NCBI GenBank assembly: GCA_030407085.1
Contig: CM059582.1
Coordinates: forward strand, 49,375,001-49,439,000
DNA from: Trichopria drosophilae
Lineage: Eukaryota; Arthropoda; Insecta; Hymenoptera; Diapriidae
Reading direction: 5' to 3'
DNA: 64,000 bases
Part shown: piece by piece, positions 46,641-58,756 of the stretch
How the letters are laid out: each line of letters begins with the position of its first letter
Numbering within the stretch: position 1 is the stretch's first letter
The notes under the pieces: model-generated
Told to the model about the DNA's origin: nothing
Database searches by the model: none
Seen by the model: the letters and a program-made list of their open reading frames with translations, nothing else
Translations under genes and position numbers: made by a program

Positions 46641-48850
46641 ATTTAATGTCAACATTAGCTAAAAGTGGAAACTTTAGTATTTTTGTTTTCATTTTAAATA
46701 CAATATTCTGGTTACTAACATTTATTCAACACTGTTAAAAATATTGACATCAAAATTAATATACATGTATATGAAGTCATTTGTATGTACATGTATACTA
46801 AATAGAATGTACATGGTTATTATAAATTAATATACGCGTGTATTAAATTTCATAAAGTGTCTGTAAAGGTTATGATTGTTCGTTTGTGATTGGTCACTGA
46901 GAAACATCAAAACTCCGTTAAAACAACAGTTGCGATTTGCCGCTAAGGAAAGCAAGAACGAAATTTTAATCAAAATGTAATTTTCTGACCAATCAGAAAC
47001 CAACTATCGAAAAAATTTGAAAAAAAATTTTGGAATTTAGGAGGATCTAAATTATTACATATGTTTTGTCTGGATTTTTTCATTTTTGATGCAAGTAGCC
47101 TATTTCTATCAGATAATAAGACGTTGACTTTTTCATCTAGGGGCTTATATGTCACACAGAAATCTTTTGTCTGTCATAAAAACTTGGGAAAAATGACAGT
47201 TGCATTAAACAAATCAGGATACGTTTAAAAGTTGAAAATACTACACGAGAAAAACTGAGAAAGAAGTAATTTTAATGTTGCATAAAATTTAAAAATATAT
47301 TAAATTGTTCTCAAATTTCATATCCTACACTATCTCGTTAGGATATCCTCTACTCTTTTTTTTTGTGTAATTTTTGACAACTATATCTTTGAACTCAGGG
47401 ATAAAAACCAGGTTAAATTATTCTTATAAAGTTGTAAAATATATTTAATTACTAACATTATTATTTAAGAACGATTAAAGATAGCATAATACAAACTGAT
47501 GAAAAAATCCTGTGAGGTTACCGTTTACGAACCTTCAAGGTTTACAATGACTCTAACATTTAATATTGTCAATAATTTTGCTGACATAATTAGTAAAAAA
47601 ATCAAGGTACTATTATTCTTAAAAATAAAGTAGTTAGCACATGCAGCAGCACATCTGCTACTTCACCTCATTTCAATACTTTTATGCTTTTGAGCCCTAC
47701 TGTCATATTTGTAAAGTAGGTCTCGCGTTGTTATAAACATTCTAATATGTAAATAAGTCCATACTGATTTTGGCGTGTAATCACCAAATATTACGTAATC
47801 TATGAGGTCTTAAGTCATATGCTACATCGATCATCATGGTTCTTGACCAACATCAGTTTCACATTTTATTTATTTACATTATATTTATCGCACATGATGT
47901 CAATCGTGTATAAAGCATTTAAACTATGCATGTTTGTACTTGCACTTGTTTTATCTCTTATGTCTTATGTTGCGTGACATGAACCCTATATCATGTAGCA
48001 CATGTTTGTCTCGTACGTCTTGTGTTCTGAGTTCTTATACCAGATGTCACAGCGTTTTGTCTGTCAAGCGCTTCATATCACACGTGAATAAAGTTTTACA
48101 TTCTATGGCAGACAATGACCAAAATAATATTATTTATCAAGCAGTGTCACGTAAACAATATTAGGTGACATTTCTATAAGGTTATCAGGAGAAGACGAGC
48201 ATTTCATACTATCTATCAAGCTTCATGTCCTCAATGAGTGCCGCATATCATATCATTCTTGCGTGAGAACGTAACGTAAAATCGACAAAAGTTCAAAGTC
48301 ATCGAAGAGAATGTGTAAAAATAATGTAAAATGAATAATAGATTAAATTTATGATTATAAAGTTTACACACATAAATTCAATTAAGAGTCATGAGAATTT
48401 AACTATAGTGCATTAAATTTTAAAAAGAAAGCTGTTAAAGAAATGAGCTACGTTTTTAGAATTTTTAATTACTTCCCACGTGGATTCCAGTATATCCATT
48501 CGGGTTATCCTACACGGAAAAACAGGTAACCGGAATTTGATCTGACTATCTCGCCGGAACCTAGTTAGTCTTCTACCGCATTTTAAATGAAAAATGAAAT
48601 ATTTGATTACTAGAAAATTATATTAATAACTTTTACATAAATTGCATTTAGCATTATAATAATTATACAACTTAGAAAATTTGGAAATAGAATTGACAAA
48701 CTTAATATCAGCAATTTCTTGCAAGAATTTCAATAAAAACTTGTTATTTTAATATTTTGTGTTTAAATTCTCTATAATATGAAAGAAAGTTGTCAGATTT
48801 TTGTCCATAATTTCTAAAAAAATATCATTGCTTTTGTTTGCCTTTCTCGG
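46641..48850. other. AT-rich stretch with a possible small MITE
   Basis: No gene recognised. Around 47241-47373 the ends CTACACGAGAAAAACT and TTTTTTTTTGTGTAAT form a weak TACAC-type inverted pair and may be a 130-bp MITE. Open frames of 61-76 codons have no features. TACACGGAAAAACAGG near 48510 is another TACACGGA-type tip without a clear partner. Confidence 0.4.
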
Positions 48851-48854
48851 TAGA

Positions 48855-49000
48855 AATTTTATTGCCTAGTTTTCCGGGTTATCAACACGTTTTAGAGTTA
48901 TGCTTTTGCTTGTCAACGTTGCGGACATTATAGATGCGAAACGCCGGCGAGTAAGTAACTTTAAATACGGCGATAACCCGGAAACCTGAAAAGGTAAACT
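48855..49000. repeat. Inverted repeat built on TTTCCGGGTTATC
   Basis: TTTCCGGGTTATC at about 48871 pairs perfectly with GATAACCCGGAAA at about 48971. Weaker pairing continues outward. The loop is of higher GC (GTTGCGGACAT, CGCCGGCGAG). It is probably a small foldback element. No ends or duplication fixed. Confidence 0.5.
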
Positions 49001-52000
49001 ATTTTATTTATTGTCTGTACCTAACTAGTAAATTATACAACTTTTCTTCAAGAATAACTTAAAATACTATCGGAAACTAAATGTTATGTAATGAATTTAA
49101 TATACCGTCGATTAATTTTGTAACTTAATAATATTTCTTTAAACTTAAGAAAGGGTTTACATGTTACAGTTCACTTTTAGAGACTCGTTATTAACGAAGG
49201 TATTTACAAAAAGAATTTCCACATTTGAAATTTCGTTTTGCTACTATCTTAATAAACTATAATTTGTATTCAACCGTGAAGGAAATAAACATTACTCTAA
49301 AAAGTTAAAAGAAATCTACTGTTGGCTCTGTCATCAATACATTCTAAAATTGGCAAGTGAAAAAAGTCCATGTTGGTCAGACATTTAATTTTAATTCAAA
49401 GGCCCCTGAATTTTGATTACCTTTCGTTGTTCTGCTGACAAAGTCTTATTTCACTATATTTATAGCACAACATGTATAAGTGTTGATAGTAATTACTGTA
49501 ATGATAAATAAAGTTGTGTAGAGAGAAATTACAAGAAGTACTTATAACCTTATCTGTCCTCGTATTCACTTAATTACGCTATAAATTAAGGGAGATATAT
49601 CTAAACGATATATCTGTTTTTCCACGACGATATTCAGAATAAGATCTATTCTAAATAAAGCGAATTATACCGATTCACAATGTAAACATTCACGCATGAA
49701 AGGGAATAGAGTGCAATTAAAAATGACATTATCGAGTTTTCTCATCACGACAATACGAAAACTGTGATTCCCAGAGCCAAATCGGAATGATCACCGTGAA
49801 TCAGCTGATTATGCTATCGTTAGAGAAGATTCAAAACAATGAGAAAAAATATAAGTTATTAGTGTAAAAAGCCTCTGACTATGCGGATTTTTGCTATTCT
49901 GTCATTGTTGTATCAAGTGCTTTAAATAATGTTACTTTATATTTTCAGGCAATATGATCTTATCGCAACATGCATAATGTTTTTATTTGTTCCGTGAAAT
50001 AAAATAATGAATTTTTGTAGTTGATTAATTATAAAAGGATTGAAACAATTTAATTACGTATTTGAAAATAAGAAACCTTTAATTATTTTATTTACCGACA
50101 CACTGAGTTTGGTCTTATGTGAATCATTCACTTTGGAAGTGGTATTGCTGATGTTCATATAACAAACAAATTTTCTTGTAACATTGTTCGAATACTGTCT
50201 TTTACTTATTACATTGTTACAATTTGTATCACACTAAACAAAAATTGTTTGTCAATTTGACTGGGTTTGGACTATCAATAATTCGAAAGCTTTGATTTGT
50301 ATTTCGTTAGCTACATCAACAGGTCTACAACTGTCAAAAGAAATTTCATTAATCCCATTTTGAAGTTACCTTGAGTAAATTTGACTATTATTTCTAAATG
50401 TAAATAAAACTAGTAAAAACAACTAGATTAACAGGGTTTATATAAAAAAGTAATTCGTTTCGAACAGTTTGATCAACTAAAGGTAATTGATTTTGTGGGA
50501 TACCCTTTTCACTGCCAACTACATTCACAAAAATTTCCTATCATGTTTGATTGAGATGAAATATTCATATTCTGGTTAGGACAAAATGCGATCATATTCC
50601 ACACTTTGCTGATATAATCAGTTTTTTGTAAGAGAACATTTTCGAACCGAAACTAAAATGTAAATTCCACTAGTGTATAATGTAACGAGTTGTTCTTGAA
50701 ATTAGCTGTAAAATTATTGAGAAGCCAATGTGCAAGGTTCTACATTAGCACGGCAATTTATTTGTTGGACAATTTTACTTCTTAACAGTTGTAATTCATG
50801 GACTGACATAGTACATTACTTTTTTTTAAAGCTCAAAATTATTTATAAGAATTTTTTACATATTGTCAATTATAGTAAAAGGTAAAGCAACAACTTCAGA
50901 TTTTTAACTGTACGAATATTTCAAGACATATCAGTGAATAAAGAAAGTGAAAATTCAAAAGCAGCCCTCGAAAAACTGTAAAAGTATCGACAAATATAAG
51001 GAACCGTCGAAACAAACAAAAATGAAACAATCAACAAATTCCTAGTAATAAGAAAAAATCACGTTCGTGATTAATGCGTGCACTCTGCGCGAATAACATG
51101 AAAACATAATTGCTGCAGTATTCGGTAGAGTACAACACAATTGGCAAATTAAATTGAAAATAATTGACTTCTCTTTGAAACACTTCACGTGATGCTTTAC
51201 ACTGAATCATGCGAGTACCGGAAAGTCGATATTGCATGTCACACAAAACGAAGTTAAACCATTTGACGAAGCTTCTCGACGTTTCCCGCACAATGACGAC
51301 ATCGTTATGTGAAGTTCTACATAACGTTACAAAAATACCAAAACCAAAATAGAAAAAATTACAGCACCCTAAGCCGCAATTACCATTGTTTACTCGCAGA
51401 CGTAATGCTGAACGTCATTTGCAGTATCTATTCGCAAACATGCATGTCAATATCGCTGGTACAATTCAGGTCTAAGCGCAATGACAACATCATTAAAATA
51501 AATGATAAAAAGTTTTTAAAATTATTTTAGATTCTCTGCAAACAATTGCAAACTATTTCATAATTATGACAGAAGTTGTTAGTATTCTTCGATCGAAGAA
51601 TTTTTACTAATGAAAGTCGTAAAGCGTAATTTTATTTGAAACACGAATCACTGACGATTTCACGTGAATCAAACGCTTGCATCAGGATGGGCAACTCTCG
51701 CAATTGCCTTCACGTGATCCGATGGCGCTTCAATTCCATCCTTCCTACTGTCATTTGTTATGAATCATTTGATCTCGTATCATTTATTGTTGATAAAAGT
51801 ATACCGCAGGAATATAAGGACTTACGTAAGTAAGGTATGGAAAAATCCAGAAAATTACCTCAGTAAATATTGTCGATAATAACTGAAAAACAGAGCGTAA
51901 TACGCAACAGAGATGTGCGTTCGAGAGCATGACATAATCCGTTATTGTTTTTCGTACGTAACACCAAATTGAGGTCAAATATAGTTAATTGAAATTTCAA

Positions 52001-52859
52001 AAACATTCAGTGTAAATTAGAACAGTAGAATTTGCAAAAATATAATCGATAAGAACAAATTTTTTCAAGTGTTACTAATTTCAAATGGTTAAGTACCTTG
52101 TTGGAGATTACCAACACGTACATCACACATTAAAGTTTCAGAGAAATTTAGATCTCGACGACACATTTGATAACGATACCATTTCATATAGTTACTGTAT
52201 ATCAGCAGAATAATTGCGTGATGCGACAGATATATTCACAAACTGAACACTTAATATCCTAATAATACTTTAGCATGATAACGTCACTTGCGACATTTGT
52301 TTAAAGCTGTGACATATCAACATTACGATCACTTTATGAATGTATAACATTGATAAATGTTTCTAAACGTAAATATAAACACGCCTTAAATATCAATAAC
52401 CACAGTTTGCGATGTCGATTTAGTTTTACCCCAATATTTTAATTTCGTAAATATCGTCCAATGAAACTGCATTAAAGCGCAGTCAGCTAATGTTTTATTA
52501 AAAAAGTCTGAAAGGCAAACTAATCAACATTAAATATACATTTATAGGTCTATGCTAAATTGTTAAAAAAACAAATCATATAAAGAGATTGCGTTTTACA
52601 ATAATCTGAATGTTAGTGTTTATTGCAGATATTATATATCAAGAAATACTCTATAATATATGTATTATATTTCTCTAATATCTATTAAGAAAAATTGATA
52701 TCTTGAAAATGCGACAAACATAATTAAAAAAAATTATAATAATCAATTTTAGGTTTCATCTAACGTAATATTTCGAAATAATCATAGTAGAACTGTTTCA
52801 CTATAATCAGATGGTATTAATATCATGTAAATATCATCTTTTTATTTTTTGTTATATGA
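49001..52859. other. AT-rich stretch with possible regulatory patches
   Basis: No gene recognised. The segment 49555-49830 is less AT-rich and has a perfect 9-bp stem (AGATATATC / GATATATCT, 49593-49615) and AATCAGCTGATTATGC. Three palindromic TTCACGTGA E-boxes occur at about 51184, 51659 and 51709 within a weakly GC-enriched part. Open frames up to 86 codons (51031-51291 minus) lack features. Confidence 0.4.
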
Positions 52860-53000
52860 TTTGCATGCGCATCACGTAACGACGTTAATGGAGAAGATAC
52901 TCATACAGATGGAAACAATAACAACTCATCACGTCATTGAATGATGACGCTGCAGTTGTATCGAAACTCCCCCGACTTCAAGCCTTAATCAGTGATTAAG
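52860..53000. promoter_or_regulatory. Small higher-GC block, candidate conserved non-coding element
   Basis: About 140 bp with TTTGCATGCGCATCACGTAA, CATCACGTCATTGAATGATG and TTAATCAGTGATTAAGCC, in a very AT-rich setting. TTTGCAT is an octamer-like POU half-site, and TTAATCA/GATTAA are homeodomain-type words. The role is inference. Confidence 0.25.
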
Positions 53001-54599
53001 CCAATTATTTATTACCATGGAAAATACTAAGTCACAACAATCAACAAATATATAGTAAATGACACAAAATTTTGTACATGTGCAGATACAACAAAAATGA
53101 GTTCAATAAATCAAAACATTCAAATATAATTCAAACCATTAAATAATTTATCATTTTTTAATTTGAATGTCGATATTTTTATTTAGGAATGTTTTATTGT
53201 GACAATTATTTTTAAAAATCAGAATTGACAGTTGTTTAAACTCATGTTTGGAAAATTACACAAAATTATGAAATATTGCACAAGAGACAGAGTGAAATGT
53301 TTATGGATGAAGTTGAAGCGTGTACCTACCGATTCGATGTAACGCTGAATAATCGTATATTTTTGCTGTAATTGCAACTATTTGAAAAGATGATTAGCAT
53401 AGCCCAAAATGAGGTTTTTAATTAAAATATGAATACAAATCCTTATTGTTTACTTATTTTCCTTTAGACAATATCGCGAAATTTTAACCGCCTATTTTTA
53501 TCACATTGCAACTGTTAATTTAGGCTCCGAATGAAATTAAACATGTGATTAAATTCAACAAAACTAATTTATAGATATTAAAAACGTGTCTTAGGTGCAA
53601 CAACAAAAGCATTCTTAGGAGCAAGAAGTCTTAGTACAGTATAATTCGTATTCGCGAAATAATATTGAAAATTAAGTTTACTTTTTGAGATTATTATAAA
53701 AAGTTATAGGAATTAAAAAAAATATAAATTAAAATTAATCCGAAAATTAGGATTAAAATCCTCAAAAAATATTATGTAACTTTTGCAATCTTAGTTATTC
53801 CGTACTTACCATTCAACGAATTACTACCTATGATTCATAAAAGTAATAAAGTTTGATTTTTATACTGCCCTTTAAAATGGAATGACATGAAAAATACTAA
53901 TGAAAGCATAAAGTTGTTCACTTTCAGTAGTAACAGGCTATTAACAACAGAACCACAGAAAGTGAGTTTCGAAAACCTTTGTTATGAAAGAGTATTAATC
54001 AAATTTTAAATATTTATTAGTAAAAATCCGCCCTGTTTAAAGTAGTAGCTTGAATTTAATTTTATAATATGTATCTAAAATATTAAAAATATATAAGACT
54101 TAGATTCGGAATTGGCTGCGTTCACATAAATATGCTACAAAGTAATATATAAAAACATTTATAAACGATAATAATTGTTGAAAACTATCAATCCCACTTT
54201 GAAAACATCAAAAGATTAGTCAATGAATAAAGTAAGGAAATTTAATTAAAAGGGGTTTACCATCAATTAGTAAGTTTTTTCCTGACAAATAGTACGAAAA
54301 TAATAATTCACTAATAAAATTCTACTAATCTGTAAGTAGATATTGATTTTTTCAGTTTAGTAGTTTGTAGCATTAGTAATAAATTAGTAGGTTTTTACTT
54401 TTTATTAGCAAACACAATTATTAATTCATTTGGTGACTCACTTTTCGTTTTCTTATTGGTAGTTTTTAATTAATTCAGATTTAGAGAGCTATATAAAAAG
54501 TATTTCATGTAAATTAAATGTGGAAAATCGGAAGAAATGCATTTTTGAAGATCAAATGGTTTCAGGCTACAACCGGGAACGACGAAATTATTGCAATAT
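53001..54599. other. AT-rich stretch with iterated ATTAGTA words near 54270-54410
   Basis: No gene recognised. Between 54270 and 54410 the words ATTAGTAAGTTTTT, CTACTAATCTGTAAGTAG and AATTAGTAGGTTTTTAC recur on both strands, perhaps a decayed MITE without visible ends. Confidence 0.4.
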
Positions 54600-55100
54600 T
54601 CGATTAAATATTATTTTTTTTAGAGTCATTTGCAAGTTCAAATATATGTCCAAAAGGACGTGCACTTTGTCGCGTACGCCCAAAATTCGTGCATCTGCAC
54701 TCCATGATACGCCCATATTATGTCCAAGTGATAGTGGATGGGTTCATTGGACGTCCATATTTTAATGGGACCAAATATGAACGTACAACTTACGAAATAT
54801 GGAAAGAAGATTCCAGTGGACAAATATTGGACATCTAGAGCATCCTTGGATATTCCAAAACTGAGGTGTAAAATTTCAGAGTGTAGGATACATGATATTA
54901 ATGTCTAATATATGACTATAAAGGCACTAATATAATTTCCAAAAATGGACGTACACAAGACGACCACGTATGTACGTACACTGAATCTCCTTGCATGACC
55001 AAACGATGAACGTCCATTACAGCACCATGAAAAAGAACCAGTTTAATGTGTAAAAGTGAATGTACAATACAACACGTGCAGTGGAGGTTCGTGTATGTGT
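54600..55100. repeat. Decayed element with iterated GGACGTCCA words
   Basis: CCAAAAGGACGTGCAC, TTGGACGTCCATATTT, AATGGACGTACACAAG and GATGAACGTCCATT recur on both strands over about 500 bp, interleaved with CAAATATTGG and TGTCCAA variants. The pattern resembles a transposase-binding array, but terminal inverted repeats were not located. The 81-codon frame overlapping the start is fortuitous. Confidence 0.4.
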
Positions 55101-55340
55101 CAAAATTGAACTAAGAATAATTAATAATATTTACTCTCAGGCATTTGCTCTGATAGATAATTGGCCGAAAATATATATTACCACAGATTAGTATATCTAT
55201 AAAAACCAGCGAACTAAATGTTGTTATAGTAATATACATTTGTGAACAATTATTTTAGTAAGAACCATTTTTGAACAATTATTGTCGTTTATAAATAGTT
55301 GATATAGTCCCATACATCACATACTGCTTAAAGAGGTCGT

Positions 55341-56055
55341 CCAGAGTTCAGTCCAAATATATCTCCAAAAAGACCTCCTGAAGAGGTTTGAATTATGTTA
55401 ATCTATAGAAGGAGCTCTTAAAGATGTTTTACTTAGGACTTCTTAAAATCGTAATCTCGAAGAAGTCTTATGTTTGAGGTCATATATCTCATTTTGGACT
55501 CTATATTAGTAAAGGTAAAGGGATTCCCAAAGTTGAGATCTGTACTTCTTCCCGAGACCGCTAGGTGGCTGTGGAATCCGAAAATGAGATCGCGTGATAT
55601 TTACTTCGTATGCAGACCGATAGATTATAACCCACAATTACAAAATACGTGCTTTTACGATATTTAGCAAGTGTTATCACAATTTTGTACTATTATTGTA
55701 TGTTCCCCATTCTATTGAATGTAATCACCATCCAATATACAACTATACAAACGGTAAAAAGGAGCTCAAGTAAAAATTATATAAATTAATAATTAAGATA
55801 CACAAATAGAATCTCCGATTTTCAGAAATTTGCTTTTCATTTATATTATTTATTTTATATGCCAAAGTTCTCAAATAAGACATCTTTTCTGAGAACTCAT
55901 ATTTAAAAGGTCTTGTAGAGCTCTTAACATCGACGCATAAGATCACTTTAAGAACTCTTTCTGATGAGTATTTGAGACTTCTGACAATATTTAAGACTTC
56001 TTATAGAGCTCATTAAGATGTCTTTTTGCTGTTTTGGAGTAATAGACAATTCTGG
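55341..56055. mobile_element. Element with iterated AGACYTC / GAGCTCTTAA motifs
   Basis: The ends CCAGAGTT and AATTCTGG, each followed inward by CTCCAAAA and AAAAGAC, form a weak terminal inverted repeat. Subterminal zones on both sides carry many AAGACTTCTT, GAGGTCTT and GAGCTCTTAA words in opposite orientation. The centre includes a higher-GC patch (55545-55620) of unknown origin. About 715 bp, no transposase frame. Confidence 0.5.
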
Positions 56056-56394
56056 GCAATTGTTCCGACATGTGCACTGCAACCCACTAGTGTCAGGTGT
56101 TTAAAATAGTCATTACCCTGAAGTTATAATAAAAATAATTGTTAAACTAAATTTATTGAGACTATTTTCATTAAAAACAGAAATAGAACATTTTACCTGT
56201 ACTCTTCTGTTTAAATTCTGTCATAATCAGTGAACAATAGTAATAATAATGCAATTTGACTGCAATATGAAAGTATTACAAAATATTTATTCGGCTGCAA
56301 ATGGTTTTACTCGGCGTACATCCTTAAGACGTTTGAATGTTACCAAATTTGATTTTACGATTCTAATACTTTTCATTAACGATCGTAACTTTAA

Positions 56395-56503
56395 CCCTTT
56401 AAGTGCTATCGTTATCGCTTGGTCGCATTCGCATTTAAGCGCTCAGAAGCCTACTTGATGCTCGCGGTTCTTAATGTAGGCTTTTGCGCCGCATTTAAGT
56501 ATT
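56395..56503. mobile_element. Minimal TTAA-flanked piggyBac-like MITE
   Basis: TTAA lies on both sides (56391-56394 and 56504-56507). The tips CCCTTTAAGTGCTATC and GCCGCATTTAAGTATT are diverged inverted repeats. The centre folds on AGAAGCCTAC / GTAGGCTTTT. CCCTTT next to TTAA is the usual piggyBac-type end. Only about 109 bp long. Confidence 0.55.
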
Positions 56504-56507
56504 TTAA

Positions 56508-57685
56508 GTAACTGGAAGAGAAACCTCTGAGTATCGCAGCCACATTTCTTAACTTCAACGTCTATTTTAAATATATTTTGTACATATCTTTAGAAGTACT
56601 GTATAAGTTTGAACATAAATTTTAGAATTATCACTACCCAAGATACCGAGAAAATATTATTTTCACCAGAACGTAAATGTAATCTTATTTCCTACCCTAC
56701 TTTCTAGCGTAGATTCTATGCTATTCATTAATTAATGTATATTGTTATTAATTTCCATATCATTTGTTGCTATGGAAATATTAGCAGTTTTGAGGTAATC
56801 AATAAATATTGCCAATGAAACAAAATGTAATTTGCACGGATAGCATGCATTATAAATTTAATAACCTAATTATATCAGCAATAAACCTAGAAATGTTAGA
56901 TTCAGATTTATAAACACGACAAACCTTTTTCCTCGGTGCGCGTTTTGTCTAGACACATATGAGAATTGCACAAAACGGGACCTACGTCTAGACACAGCGT
57001 GACGATTCAGTGCCAGCTCTCATCTCGCGCTAATATGGCTGATGTTTATTTCTACCAGAGAAAAATTTAATGTATTTTTGAATGTCCATTTATTTTCCCG
57101 AAACTCTCTAATTAAACCGATTGAAAAGTGCACCTTAAAAAATGATAGCTTTTTCGAATCCTTGATTACATCCTGTCTTGAGGACTGCCAAATTTGATTG
57201 TCTATCTTGACAAAACATTAATTTAAATGTGCTGCTCATAATCAATTACAGGTCGACCTAATAAAAGTTTCTTATTTTAACACGTAGGGGAGAAGCACCT
57301 GCAAGCATTAAAAAATCCGCTATATCTGTAGAAAAAGTGAAAGCAATGTAGAATTTCCAATTTCATGAGACTTTGATTATCTTCAATATCACCGTACATA
57401 GAATATACACGGACAGAAATAGATGTTACCTGACAACATACTGATGGTACCGGATATCATCTGATGGTATATTATTGGATACAATAATTTTCTCTCTTTG
57501 TAATACGGGGCATAATGAAATATAACATTTCGTTTAATTTTACCGATGAATTCCTTGATTACAATAATATTATCGACATTTGATGGTACTAATGTCAAAA
57601 TGATGATTATTTTTTGCACTACATAACCAGAGTCACAAGATCTGCATATCCTGGTTTGACGCCATTTTGTAAATGATTTTATGTA
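56508..57685. other. Non-coding stretch, a CpG patch at 56930-57045
   Basis: No gene recognised. At 56930-57045 GTCTAGACACATATGAG and GTCTAGACACAGCGTGAC are a direct pair in a small CpG-richer patch. A TACACGGACAGAAATAG tip lies at about 57408, and TGATGGTAC words recur at 57441, 57461 and 57581. This may be an old MITE without a clear right end. Confidence 0.4.
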
Positions 57686-57957
57686 CAATAGCCTCTTAAG
57701 TTATACCGTCGGTTCTTTCAAAATGGCAGAAGATTCTCCAAAGTTATAGCCCCTCACTATCCCCACTTATCATAACTCAGTTTATATCCGGGCATTGACG
57801 GGTTCTGTGTGTGAGTGTCGCGAAGCGAGTGTGGCTCAGCGGAACAATGTGGTGGGGGAAGGAGAGGAAGAGAGTAGTATAACTTTGGACAAAACAGTGA
57901 TATAACTTTGGCTAGACATATAACTTTGGACGGTATAAATTAGGGCGGGAACTACTG
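57686..57957. mobile_element. pogo/Tigger-like MITE (copy 3)
   Basis: Flanked by TA on both sides (57684-57685, 57958-57959). The right TIR reads GGGCGGGAACTACTG; the left is eroded (CAATAGCCTCTTAAGTTATA) but shares the inner TTATACCGTC. Behind the right tip ATAACTTTGG is repeated three times (57880-57930), with inverted CCAAAGTTAT near 57740 on the left. The GC-rich centre and size agree with 23763-24026. Non-autonomous. Confidence 0.65.
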
Positions 57958-57959
57958 TA

Positions 57960-58756
57960 CTTCGAAAGCATTTTTCCTCTGATTCCAGGACAATTCGTCC
58001 TGGGATGTCCTCGGGAACTCCTGAGGACGTCCTGGGATGGTCTCGTGCTGTTTGGGGTATGATAAAAAGCAGATCCGAAACAAAGCTTTTAGGCACAGTG
58101 AGTGCTCAACTTCTTTGCTGATTTTCAACTATCCTAGTTGATTTTAAAAAATGCTAGAATGCGGTTTTCACTATATGAACAGAATGTTTATAAAACCTGT
58201 CAAAAATTCATTTTACGATTGGACTGTTGACATCTACAACAGTTACATTACAATAGGAAAATAAACAAGTCAAGTACGGTTACTGCCATACTAGAGCTAC
58301 TGTACAAGAGGTTCTTCTTCTATATTGTCTCCACCAATCTTGTAAAAAAACTGCTCTTTGATTGCGGCTATCCTTTTTCAATGGATTATTAAATATGTAT
58401 GAAGTAATAGTCATATTATTTAAATCACATCGATGATCTCGTCCTGGTCAGGAACTAATCAGGCATACTTGATAAGATGTGCTTTATTACTGCCGGATCA
58501 GGGCGTGATCAATATGCAGGCATTATGAACAGATTACTGCAAGGGCTTCTGGAACAATTAGTATAAGCTGCAAAAGGAAGGCATGAAGGGAGCGATTGAC
58601 GAACCTATGTAATTCATCGTTAGTCTTTAATCTTAATATAAGCTAAACATAATTGCTCTGAACATGGTGACGAAATGTGACAGAAGATTTGCTGGAATTG
58701 AAATTGTAAGGAATAAATGTAAATTTATTGTTGTACCACAAACACTCTTGACCAAA
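57960..58756. other. Non-coding stretch with repeated GTCCTGGGATG words
   Basis: At 57990-58040 CGTCCTGGGATG occurs twice around CCTCGGGAACTCCTGAGGAC, a small local palindrome. The 86-codon reverse frame (57836-58096) crosses from the pogo-like element into this and is fortuitous. Nothing else recognised. Confidence 0.4.
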
